Assembly: GCA_017541365.1 (NCBI GenBank)
Contig: JAFXZF010000060.1
Span: 1 to 5,503, forward strand
From: Prevotella sp.
Lineage (GTDB): Bacteria > Bacteroidota > Bacteroidia > Bacteroidales > Bacteroidaceae
DNA: 5,503 bases
Direction: 5' to 3'
Shown here: positions 1-5,503 of the stretch, piece after piece
Layout: every line of letters begins with the position of its first letter
Numbering within the stretch: position 1 is the first letter of the stretch
Translations under genes and position numbers: made by a program
Notes under the pieces: model-generated
What the model saw: the letters and a program-made list of their open reading frames with translations, nothing else
Told to the model about the DNA's origin: nothing
Databases searched by the model: none

Positions 1-42
1 AACTGTAAACTATGAACTGTGAACTGTGAATTGTGAACTGCT
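1..42. repeat. Heptanucleotide tandem array (AACTGTG)n next to the argF' stop codon
   Basis: Six consecutive 7-bp units can be read: AACTGTA, AACTATG, AACTGTG, AACTGTG, AATTGTG, AACTGCT. The consensus is AACTGTG and most units differ from it by 0-2 bases. The last unit overlaps the stop codon of the minus-strand carbamoyltransferase gene (CTA at 41-43, read as TAG). The array probably continues to the left of the window, so its full copy number is unknown. Seen from argF' it lies immediately downstream of the gene. Its function is unknown; no inverted repeat suggests a terminator. Confidence 0.85.
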
Positions 43-1015
43 AAAGTGCCTCCAGCATTCTCTTGATGACCACCTCGGCACTTATCTCGCGGTTGGCTGC
101 CTCGGGGATTACAAGACTGTTTTTGCTCTCTATGACATCATCGGTGACGATGAGGCCACGTCGTACTGGCAGACAGTGCAGGAACTTGCCGTTGTCAGTC
201 CATGACATGTGCTCGGCATCCACCGTCCAGTGTGCCATCTGTTTGTAGTCGTGGAGTATCTTGCCATAGTCCTGTGGACGTGTCACGCCAGGACAAGACC
301 AGTTTTTGGCATATATGAAGTCAGCACCCTCGAAGGCTTTCTTCTGGTCATACTCTATCACGGCACCCTGGGTAAACTGTGGGTCGAGTTCGTAACCCTC
401 GGGGTGGGTGATGACAAGGTCAACGTCTGGTGCTGCCAGCATCCACTCGGCGAAGGAATCAGGCACTGCCTGTGGCAAAGCCCTGCAGTGGGGAGCCCAT
501 GTGAGCACAGCCTTCACGCGCTCCTTTGTCTTGTGCTCCTCGATGGTGATGAGGTCGGCAAAGGCCTGCAAAGGGTGTACCGTGGCTGTCTCCATAGCAA
601 AAACGGGGCGACCGGAGTATTTCACGAACTGGTTGACGATAGTCTCGGCATAGTCAAAGTCCCTGTCGGTAAGTCCGGCAAAGGAGCGTATGCCGATGAG
701 GTCGCAGTAGCTTCCCATTACGGGGATTGCCTCCAGGAGATGCTCTGACTTGTCGCCGTCCATTATCACTCCACGCTCCGTCTCCAGTTTCCATGCTCCG
801 GCGTTCACGTCGAGTACTATCACGTTCATGCCCAGGTTCATCGCTGCCTTCTGTGTAGAGAGGCGTGTGCGCAGGGAGTTATTGAAAAATACCATCAGCA
901 GGGTCTTGTTCTTACCCAGATGCTGAAAGGCGTAGCGGTCTTTCTTCACCAACTGTGCCTCGGCGAGCGCTCCTTTGATGTCGCCAAGGTCTTTTGCATT
1001 AAAAAAGGTCTTCAT
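41..1015 (-). CDS. argF': N-succinylornithine carbamoyltransferase (ArgF', SOTCase type)
   Basis: This 324-residue cytosolic enzyme transfers the carbamoyl group of carbamoyl phosphate to an N-acylated ornithine, giving N-acylcitrulline for arginine synthesis in Bacteroidetes. The carbamoyl-phosphate-binding segment is FFNNSLRTR (43-51), in place of the STRT loop of ordinary ornithine carbamoyltransferases. Other family landmarks are WKLETERGVIMDGDK (75-89), ATVHPLQAFADL (144-155), WAPHCRALPQAVP (173-185), EGADFIYAKNW (229-239) and HCLPVRRG (280-287). From recall, the B. fragilis enzyme shares most of these and has a similar length. Position 90, which separates succinyl (Pro) from acetyl (Glu) enzymes in published mutants, is Ser here, still compatible with N-succinylornithine. 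The ATG start at 1015 fits the family's N-terminus, and a promoter lies ~33 bp upstream. The gene stands alone on its strand, divergent from folP. N-acetylornithine carbamoyltransferase is the less likely alternative. Confidence 0.93.
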   Translation of the reverse strand: MKTFFNAKDLGDIKGALAEAQLVKKDRYAFQHLGKNKTLLMVFFNNSLRTRLSTQKAAMNLGMNVIVLDVNAGAWKLETERGVIMDGDKSEHLLEAIPVMGSYCDLIGIRSFAGLTDRDFDYAETIVNQFVKYSGRPVFAMETATVHPLQAFADLITIEEHKTKERVKAVLTWAPHCRALPQAVPDSFAEWMLAAPDVDLVITHPEGYELDPQFTQGAVIEYDQKKAFEGADFIYAKNWSCPGVTRPQDYGKILHDYKQMAHWTVDAEHMSWTDNGKFLHCLPVRRGLIVTDDVIESKNSLVIPEAANREISAEVVIKRMLEAL

Positions 1016-1047
1016 ATTTTCGTTCGTAGTGATTATATTTTTGCCTG

Positions 1048-1078
1048 CAAAGTTAAGGATTTATTTTCAAACGACAAA
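1048..1078 (-). promoter_or_regulatory. Bacteroidetes-type promoter of argF'
   Basis: On the minus strand, TTTG (1078-1075) is followed after 19 bp by TAACTTTG (1055-1048), an exact match to the TAnnTTTG -7 box recognised by the primary sigma factor of Bacteroidetes. Transcription should start a few bases further on, giving a 5' leader of about 25-30 nt before the ATG at 1015. The leader is A-rich near the start codon and shows no strong Shine-Dalgarno sequence, as is usual in this phylum. Confidence 0.8.
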
Positions 1079-1104
1079 AGAAATGTCACTTTTCATAAAA
1101 AATG

Positions 1105-1136
1105 TTTGCGCGTATGCGAAAATATTGTTAATTTTG
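1105..1136 (+). promoter_or_regulatory. Bacteroidetes-type promoter of the folP-cdaA transcription unit
   Basis: TTTG at 1105-1108 is followed after 20 bp by TAATTTTG at 1129-1136, which fits TAnnTTTG. Expected transcription start is around 1141-1144, leaving a leader of about 40 nt before the folP ATG at 1183. The -33 element lies 26 bp from the -33 element of the divergent argF' promoter (1075-1078), so the two face away from each other with a short shared AT-rich stretch between them. Confidence 0.75.
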
Positions 1137-1182
1137 TAGCATGAAACTGTGAAAAGCGTGTCCCGCGGAAGTGGCTTGCGAC

Positions 1183-1950
1183 ATGGAAAAGGTGATAATG
1201 GGCATACTCAACTGCACTCCGGACTCTTTCTATGAAGGAAGCCGGAAGCAGACGGCTGATGATATCGCAGCGAGGGCTGACGAGATAGTCAGTGAGGGTG
1301 GCTCGATCATCGATGTAGGTGCCTTCTCTACTCGTCCTGGCGCTACGGAGGTCAGCGAGGAGGAGGAGATGCGTCGCCTACGCACTGCTCTGGAGGTCAT
1401 CAGGCGCGGACATGACGGGGTGACGATAAGTGTCGATACGTTTCGTCCCTCTGTGGCACGCATGGCAGTGGAAGAGTATGGCGTACAGATCATCAATGAT
1501 GTCACTGAGGGTTGTCCTGAGATGTACAGCGAGGTAGCACGACTGGGTGTCGGCTATGTGCTGATGTCGGTGCAGCCAACTGTTGAGAGCATGATTGCAA
1601 ACTTCAGAAGTGAGGTGGCGATGCTTAAAAGTCTTGGCGTGAAGAAGGTGATGCTCGACCCAGGCTTCGGTTTCGGCAAGGATGTCATAGATGGCAACTA
1701 TGCTGTGCTGCGCGACATGGGCAGGATAAGGGATGAGTTTCCTGAGTTGCCCCTACTGGTGGGCGTGAGCCGTAAGCGTATGATATGGCGATTGCTCGGA
1801 TGCACACCGCAGGACGCTGAAGCCCTGCAGGGTACGATGCTTGTCAACCTCATGGCACTCGAAAAGGGAGCGACAGTTCTCAGAGTGCACGATGTCAAGG
1901 CGGCTGCCGATACCATAAAAATGTATGAGGCCATAAACGTTAAACATTAA
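1183..1950 (+). CDS. folP: Dihydropteroate synthase (FolP)
   Basis: FolP condenses 6-hydroxymethyl-dihydropterin diphosphate with p-aminobenzoate to give 7,8-dihydropteroate in folate synthesis; it is the sulfonamide target and a cytosolic TIM barrel. From ATG 1183 the protein has 255 residues. Visible motifs are MGILNCTPDSF (6-16), loop 2 DVGAFSTRPGA (44-54), SVDT (83-86), IINDV (103-107), the pterin-binding DPGFGFGK (159-166), GVSRKRM (194-200) and RVHDV (234-238). The usual MHMxGxP stretch reads LMSVQPTVESM (127-137), a departure. ATG 1183 is preferred; GTG 1171 is the only other start before the in-frame TGA at 1150, and either start lacks most of the ~12-20 residues that E. coli and Bacteroides enzymes carry before MGILN. 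GGAA (1167-1170) is a weak candidate ribosome site. The last codons and stop lie in a 7-bp array, and cdaA follows after 24 bp in the same frame. Confidence 0.95.
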   Translation: MEKVIMGILNCTPDSFYEGSRKQTADDIAARADEIVSEGGSIIDVGAFSTRPGATEVSEEEEMRRLRTALEVIRRGHDGVTISVDTFRPSVARMAVEEYGVQIINDVTEGCPEMYSEVARLGVGYVLMSVQPTVESMIANFRSEVAMLKSLGVKKVMLDPGFGFGKDVIDGNYAVLRDMGRIRDEFPELPLLVGVSRKRMIWRLLGCTPQDAEALQGTMLVNLMALEKGATVLRVHDVKAAADTIKMYEAINVKH

Positions 1951-1967
1951 ACGTTAAACGTTAAACC
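1934..1967. repeat. Heptanucleotide tandem array (TAAACGT)n spanning the folP stop and the folP-cdaA gap
   Basis: The units are TAAACGT (1934-1940), TAAACAT (1941-1947), TAAACGT (1948-1954), TAAACGT (1955-1961) and a partial TAAACC (1962-1967), about 4.9 copies. The array starts within folP, encodes the terminal residues INVKH, provides the TAA stop at 1948-1950 and fills most of the spacer before cdaA. The unit differs from the array at 1-42 but has the same period, and both units can be phased to begin with AAC. Role unknown; a change of one unit would shift the distance and frame between folP and cdaA. Confidence 0.85.
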
Positions 1968-1974
1968 AAAAAAC

Positions 1975-2748
1975 TTGTTCTTCTCTTTTGGCATAAAGGA
2001 TGTGGTAGATATAGTGCTGGTGGCACTCTTGCTCTACTATACGTATCGGTTCATGAAGGAATCGAGAACACTTAACGTGTTTGTCGGCGTGCTGTCGTTC
2101 GTAGTGCTGTGGCTCTTGGTATCGCAGGTGTTTGAGATGCGACTGCTCGGAGCTATCTTCAATCAGTTGGTGGGAGTGGGTGCCATAGCCATCATCGTGC
2201 TCTTTCAGGATGAGATACGTAAATTTCTCTACTCCATAGGAGGTCACCGCAAGTTGTCTGCTTTCCTGAAATGGTTTGTGAAGGACAGACACTCGGACAA
2301 GGGAAGCGTGGACCGCGAGGCTATAATGCCTATCGTGATGGCATGTATGAGTATGGCACGACAGAAGTGCGGTGCCCTGATAGTCATAGAGCGTGCTACC
2401 CCCTTGAATGATATAGTCGAGACGGGTGATGTCGTTGATGCAAGAATCAATCAGCGATTGATAGAAAATATATTCTTCAAGAACTCGCCGCTTCACGATG
2501 GAGCGATGATAATATCCAAGATGCGTGTCAAGGCAGCTGGATGCATACTGCCAGTGAGCCACGACCTCAACATACCTCGCGAACTCGGTCTGCGTCACCG
2601 TGCCGCAATGGGTATATCACAACAGTCTGATGCCATAGCGATAGTGGTATCGGAGGAGACAGGGCGCATCTCGGCAGCAGTGCGGGGGCAGTTCCGCCTG
2701 CGCCTATCGGCTGAGAATCTGGAGGCTATACTGACAGACGAATTATAA
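1975..2748 (+). CDS. cdaA: Membrane-bound diadenylate cyclase (CdaA/DacA)
   Basis: This enzyme condenses two ATP into the second messenger c-di-AMP on the inner face of the membrane. The N-terminus has three hydrophobic segments (about residues 9-24, 33-52 and 60-77), followed by a charged linker and the DAC domain. The domain shows GALIVIER (133-140), SPLHDGAMII (171-180) with the catalytic DGA at 175-177, the ATP-contacting RHR at 207-209 (GLRHRAA) and SEETG (226-230). The 257-residue length is normal for the family. The start is a TTG: no ATG lies between the folP stop and codon 27, and the residues after TTG (FFSFGIKDVVDI) match the N-terminus I recall for Bacteroides homologues. It lies 24 bp after folP and is probably cotranscribed with it. 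No CdaR or GlmM partner gene, as found beside cdaA in Firmicutes, is present here. Isoleucine is ATA in 19 of 25 cases, unlike pta downstream. Confidence 0.94.
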   Translation: MFFSFGIKDVVDIVLVALLLYYTYRFMKESRTLNVFVGVLSFVVLWLLVSQVFEMRLLGAIFNQLVGVGAIAIIVLFQDEIRKFLYSIGGHRKLSAFLKWFVKDRHSDKGSVDREAIMPIVMACMSMARQKCGALIVIERATPLNDIVETGDVVDARINQRLIENIFFKNSPLHDGAMIISKMRVKAAGCILPVSHDLNIPRELGLRHRAAMGISQQSDAIAIVVSEETGRISAAVRGQFRLRLSAENLEAILTDEL

Positions 2749-2799
2749 GCGAAAAGATACAAAAACATATATTACTAATAATACAAAAAAAGAATTACT

Positions 2800-3810
2800 A
2801 TGAGTTTAATTGATCAGATTGTAGCGCGTGCTAAGGCCAACAAGCAGCGCATCGTACTCCCTGAAGCAGAGGAGGAGCGTACACTTATCGCAGCAGACAA
2901 GGTGCTGGAGCAGGATATAGCAGACCTTATCCTTATCGGCAACCCAGAGAAGGTGGCTGCACTCGCTAAGCAGCACAACCTCACACACCTCGATAAGGCT
3001 ACCCTCATCGACCCAGAAAACTATGAGCGTTCTGAGGAACTGGCACAGCTCCTGCAGAAACTGCGTGAGAAGAAGGGTATGACCATCGAGCAGGCTCGCC
3101 AGCTCGTGAAGAATCCTCTCTACCTCGGATGTATGATTATTAAGACAGAGGGTGCTGACGGCCAGATCTCCGGCGCTCTCTCTACCACTGGCGACACTCT
3201 GCGTCCTGCCCTGCAGATTATCAAGACCGCTCCTGGCATCTCATGCGTATCAGGTGCTATGCTGATGATAACTGACAAGCCGGAGTATGGTGAGAATGGC
3301 GTGCTCGTATTCGCTGACGTTGCCGTTACTCCTATGCCTGATGCTAACCAGCTCGGCCAGATCGCCGTTTGTGCTGCACAGACAGCTAAGAGCGTAGCAG
3401 GTTTCGCTGAGCCACGTGTGGCTATGTGTTCATTCTCTACCAAGGGTTCTGCTTCTCACGAGGTAGTTGACAAGGTCGTTGAGGCTACCAAGGTGGCTAA
3501 GGCTCTCGACCCATCACTCAAGGTTGACGGTGAACTGCAGGCTGATGCTGCTCTCGTTCCTTCTGTAGGTTCTAAGAAGGCTCCTGGTTCTGACATCGCT
3601 GGCAAGGCCAACGTACTCGTATTCCCTAACCTCGAGGTGGGCAACATAGGCTATAAGCTCGTACAGCGTCTCGCTGGTGCTGTGGCTCTCGGTCCTATCC
3701 TTCAGGGTATAGCACGTCCTGTCAACGACCTCAGCCGTGGCTGTTCAGTAGAGGATATCGTCAACCTCGTGGCTATCACCGCTTGTCAGGCTATGGACGC
3801 TAAGAAGTAA
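2800..3810 (+). CDS. pta: Phosphate acetyltransferase (Pta), short form
   Basis: Pta interconverts acetyl-CoA plus phosphate and acetyl phosphate plus CoA, feeding AckA. The 336-residue length is that of the short Pta made only of the PTA/PTB catalytic domain, without the N-terminal DRTGG regions of the long E. coli enzyme. Motifs: [12 protein letters not shown] (18-29), [20 protein letters not shown] (116-135), DGELQADAA (243-251), [18 protein letters not shown] (259-276), [14 protein letters not shown] (281-294) and [19 protein letters not shown] (298-316). By position, S312, R313 and D319 correspond to the active-site Ser309, Arg310 and Asp316 of the Methanosarcina enzyme (recalled). The ATG at 2800 follows an A-rich leader and begins the expected N-terminus. 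It is 51 bp after cdaA and 36 bp before ackA. No TAnnTTTG promoter is visible in the 51-bp gap. Isoleucine is ATA in only 4 of 23 cases, suggesting high expression. Confidence 0.97.
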   Translation: MSLIDQIVARAKANKQRIVLPEAEEERTLIAADKVLEQDIADLILIGNPEKVAALAKQHNLTHLDKATLIDPENYERSEELAQLLQKLREKKGMTIEQARQLVKNPLYLGCMIIKTEGADGQISGALSTTGDTLRPALQIIKTAPGISCVSGAMLMITDKPEYGENGVLVFADVAVTPMPDANQLGQIAVCAAQTAKSVAGFAEPRVAMCSFSTKGSASHEVVDKVVEATKVAKALDPSLKVDGELQADAALVPSVGSKKAPGSDIAGKANVLVFPNLEVGNIGYKLVQRLAGAVALGPILQGIARPVNDLSRGCSVEDIVNLVAITACQAMDAKK

Positions 3811-3846
3811 TTACACCTTATTTATATATATAAGAAAGGAAGAAAA

Positions 3847-5043
3847 ATGAAGATTCTTGTATTGAACTGTGGTTCATCATCTATAAAGTATCAGCTCATC
3901 GAGAGCGATACAAAGGAAGTGATAGCAAAGGGTGGTATCGAGAAGATTGGTCTGCCTGGTGCCTTCATCAAGTTTAATGCCGCTAATGGCGAGAAGAAAA
4001 CCATCGAGCAGGATATACCAGAGCATACCGTAGGTGTCGAACTCATTTTCAAGGTGCTCACCGATCCTGTTGACGGTGCTCTGAAGTCACTCGAGGAACT
4101 CGATGCAGTAGGTCATCGTGTGGTACACGGTGGTGAGAAGTTTGCAGAGTCAGTACTCATCAATGATGAGGTGCTCAAGCAGATTGAGGCATGCAATGAC
4201 CTCGCTCCTCTGCACAACCCTGCCAACCTCAAGGGTATCGCAGCCGTTACCAAACTCCTGCCTAACCTCCCACAGGTGGCTGTGTTTGATACCGCATTCC
4301 ATCAGACCATGCCAGCCAAGGCTTACATGTACGCCATCCCTTACGAGCTCTATGATAAGTACGCTGTACGTCGCTATGGCTTCCACGGTACCTCTCATCG
4401 TTATGTCTCAGCACGCGCTTTGGAGTACCTCGGTATGCCAGTAGAGGGTTCTAAGGTTATCACTGCCCACATCGGCAATGGTGGTTCGCTCGCTGCAGTG
4501 AAGGATGGCAAGTGCATCGACACCTCTATGGGTCTCACTCCGCTGGAGGGTGTCATGATGGGTACTCGTTCCGGTGACATCGATGGCGGTGCAGTATCAT
4601 TCATCATGAAGAAGGAAGGCCTTGATGCCGATGGCATATCCAACCTCCTTAACAAGAAGTCTGGTCTTGCCGGCATATCATGCAAGTCAAGCGACATGCG
4701 TGAGGTGTTCCAGGGTAAGGTCGATGGCGATGAGAAGTGTACCCTCGCTATCGATATGTACACCTACCGTATCAAGAAGTACATCGGTTCCTATGCTGCG
4801 GCCCTCGGCGGTTGTGACGTTCTCGTGTTTACCGCTGGTGTGACAGAGAATCAGTCCGACATCCGTGAGATGGTGTGCGACCAGTTGGAGTGGATGGGTA
4901 TCAAGCTCGATAAGGCTAAGAATGCCACCATCCATGGTGTAGAGGCAGTCATCTCAGCTCCTGATTCAAAGGTCAAGGTAGTCGTTATACCTACCGATGA
5001 GGAGATGATGATCGCTATGGATACCAAGGCTCTCGTGAAGTAA
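3847..5043 (+). CDS. ackA: Acetate kinase (AckA)
   Basis: AckA converts acetyl phosphate and ADP to acetate and ATP, the energy-yielding last step of acetate fermentation in the cytosol. The 398 residues match the usual ~400. Both ASKHA signatures are present: ILVLNCGSSSIKYQL (3-17) and RRYGFHGTSHRYVS (175-188). Also seen are GHRVVHGGE (89-97), VFDTAFHQTMP (146-156), TAHIGNGGSLA (206-216), MMGTRSGDIDGG (237-248), VFTAGVTENQ (327-336) and IPTDEE (381-386). Residues N7, R91, D148, H180 and R241 fall at the same numbers as the active-site residues recalled for the Methanosarcina enzyme, and E385 fits the magnesium-binding Glu384. The purine-rich AAAGGA at 3835-3840, six bases before ATG, resembles a Shine-Dalgarno site, which is not typical of this phylum. 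Cotranscribed with pta; the unit ends at the terminator at 5109-5159. Confidence 0.98.
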   Translation: MKILVLNCGSSSIKYQLIESDTKEVIAKGGIEKIGLPGAFIKFNAANGEKKTIEQDIPEHTVGVELIFKVLTDPVDGALKSLEELDAVGHRVVHGGEKFAESVLINDEVLKQIEACNDLAPLHNPANLKGIAAVTKLLPNLPQVAVFDTAFHQTMPAKAYMYAIPYELYDKYAVRRYGFHGTSHRYVSARALEYLGMPVEGSKVITAHIGNGGSLAAVKDGKCIDTSMGLTPLEGVMMGTRSGDIDGGAVSFIMKKEGLDADGISNLLNKKSGLAGISCKSSDMREVFQGKVDGDEKCTLAIDMYTYRIKKYIGSYAAALGGCDVLVFTAGVTENQSDIREMVCDQLEWMGIKLDKAKNATIHGVEAVISAPDSKVKVVVIPTDEEMMIAMDTKALVK

Positions 5044-5073
5044 ACGGAGCCCGTAACCCAAATATGTAAAAAT

Positions 5074-5099
5074 GCTCTCTCTCATATTCTGAGGAGAGC
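5074..5099 (+). other. Stem-loop just after ackA, without a U-tract
   Basis: GCTCTC (5074-5079) pairs with GAGAGC (5094-5099), and CTCA (5081-5084) with TGAG (5090-5093), with T5080 bulged and a 5-nt loop TATTC: a 10-bp stem. It starts 30 bases after the ackA stop. It is followed by AAAACAAG rather than Ts, so it is not an intrinsic terminator on the plus strand by itself. It could be an mRNA 3'-end stabiliser or the first part of a two-hairpin 3' end; that is inference. Confidence 0.55.
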
Positions 5100-5108
5100 A
5101 AAACAAGA

Positions 5109-5159
5109 GCAAAAGCCTTGATTTCGGTCAACGAAGTCGAGGTTTTTGCATTTTTCTTT
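5109..5159 (+). terminator. Intrinsic terminator of the pta-ackA transcription unit
   Basis: Bases 5109-5126 pair with 5132-5149 in an 18-bp stem with no unpaired base (three positions are G-U wobbles) and a 5-nt loop GTCAA (5127-5131). The stem is followed by ATTTTTCTTT (5150-5159). This is a strong Rho-independent terminator pointing rightwards. It sits 66 bp after the ackA stop and only 19 bp before the -33 element of the rRNA promoter, separating the metabolic operon from the rRNA operon. There is no matching T-run on the other strand, so it should work in one direction. Confidence 0.9.
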
Positions 5160-5178
5160 CATTTTTTCTCAAAAAGAT

Positions 5179-5209
5179 TTTGCCATATCGGAGAAAAAGC
5201 GTACCTTTG
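5179..5209 (+). promoter_or_regulatory. rRNA operon promoter (Bacteroidetes type)
   Basis: TTTG at 5179-5182 is followed after 19 bp by TACCTTTG at 5202-5209, an exact TAnnTTTG -7 box. The upstream 5150-5178 is almost all A and T, including runs of T and A, and could act as an UP-like element. Transcription should start around 5213-5217, some 260 bases before 16S rRNA. GCACTCG at 5209-5215 is repeated at 5229-5235, spanning the expected start region. Only this one promoter is convincing; tandem rRNA promoters were not seen. Confidence 0.85.
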
Positions 5210-5474
5210 CACTCGCTTTTGAAAAATAGCACTCGATGTTTGACATATTTCCATGGACAGAAACGAAAGTAGTACGTGAAGCTTGTACCTTTATTATATA
5301 TAGAGGTATTAAGGTGAATCAAGAATTAAAGATAGAATAGATCATCCCTGAACAGACAATACAATTTTGATAGAAATTTTACGACTTTTGGAGCAGCGAG
5401 TGCAGAATGAAAGTTTACTTTCAATTATGCCGAGTCGCGACAAAAGGGTAAAAATCTGTCGAAGACATATTTTT
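5210..5474 (+). ncRNA. 16S rRNA leader (5' external transcribed spacer)
   Basis: The 265 bases between the rRNA promoter and 16S rRNA hold no coding region. The stretch is AT-rich. Visible elements: GTTTGACATATTT (5238-5250), which resembles the TTTGACATATT element I recall from Bacteroidetes rRNA leaders and spacers and may act as a boxA-like antitermination site; the palindrome TGAAAGTTTACTTTCA (5408-5423); GTCGCGAC (5434-5441); and CGACA/TGTCG (5438-5442 with 5457-5461), a possible small hairpin near the 16S start. The 5' half of the 16S processing stem must also lie here, but its partner downstream of 16S is outside the window. Confidence 0.75.
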
Positions 5475-5503
5475 ACAATGTAGAGTTTGATCCTGGCTCA
5501 GGA
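5475..5503 (+). rRNA. rrs: 16S ribosomal RNA, 5' end only
   Basis: AGAGTTTGATCCTGGCTCAG at 5482-5501 is the universal 16S sequence at E. coli positions 8-27 (the 27F primer site). Counting back seven bases puts the mature 5' end near 5475. The gene runs off the right edge of the window, with only about 29 bases present, so no taxonomic reading is possible from it. The orientation is the same as pta-ackA. Confidence 0.97.

Noticed and set aside
209..748. 179-codon open frame on the plus strand opposite argF'
   Set aside because: It lies wholly antisense to a well-supported enzyme, has no family motif, no promoter, and its composition follows from the codon pattern of argF'.
1141..1152. Tiny leader frame ATG AAA CTG TGA before folP
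   Set aside because: It begins at or before the expected transcription start, so it is probably not in the mRNA as a usable start.
1954..2598. 214-codon open frame on the minus strand opposite cdaA
   Set aside because: Antisense to a clear diadenylate cyclase; its His- and Tyr-rich, low-sense composition is that of a reading-frame shadow.
5286..5293. TACCTTTA as a second rRNA promoter -7 box
   Set aside because: It misses the final G of TAnnTTTG and there is no TTTG 19-21 bp upstream.
5128..5322. 64-codon minus-strand frame across the rRNA promoter
   Set aside because: It runs through the terminator and promoter, is AT-driven, and has no recognisable features.
1..5503. A new defence, mobile or biosynthetic system
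   Set aside because: All sizeable coding space is taken by five well-known housekeeping genes and an rRNA operon start; no transposase, integrase, CRISPR repeat or unknown gene was found.

Overview
The window looks like a piece of a Bacteroidetes chromosome, most likely from the Prevotella/Bacteroides side. Four things point there. Three promoters fit the Bacteroidetes form (TTTG, a 19-20 bp spacer, then TAnnTTTG). The carbamoyltransferase is of the N-succinylornithine type known from Bacteroides fragilis. folP is followed directly by a CdaA-type diadenylate cyclase. The start codons lie in A-rich leaders. The genus is inference; only the first ~29 bases of 16S rRNA are present, too few for placement.

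Layout: (1) 1-42 is a tandem array of a 7-bp unit that runs into the stop codon of (2) the minus-strand argF' gene (41-1015, arginine biosynthesis). (3) 1016-1182 is a divergent intergenic region with two back-to-back promoters. (4) folP (1183-1950, folate synthesis) and cdaA (1975-2748, c-di-AMP synthesis) are an apparent operon. They are separated by a second, different 7-bp array that supplies folP's last codons and its stop. (5) pta (2800-3810) and ackA (3847-5043) form the acetate/ATP module and show clearly more biased codon use than the genes before them. (6) A hairpin and then a strong intrinsic terminator (5109-5159) close the operon. (7) A ribosomal RNA promoter follows immediately (5179-5209), with a ~265-nt leader and the 5' end of 16S rRNA at the window edge.

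Pta converts acetyl-CoA to acetyl phosphate, and AckA uses this to make ATP and acetate, the usual fermentative energy step. FolP makes dihydropteroate. CdaA makes the second messenger c-di-AMP at the membrane. ArgF' carbamoylates N-succinylornithine on the way to arginine. These are core genes. I found no mobile element, CRISPR array, defence system or unknown gene. The points most worth a second look are the two heptamer arrays touching stop codons, the TTG start of cdaA in frame with folP, Ser in place of Pro at the specificity position of ArgF', and small conserved-looking elements in the rRNA leader.
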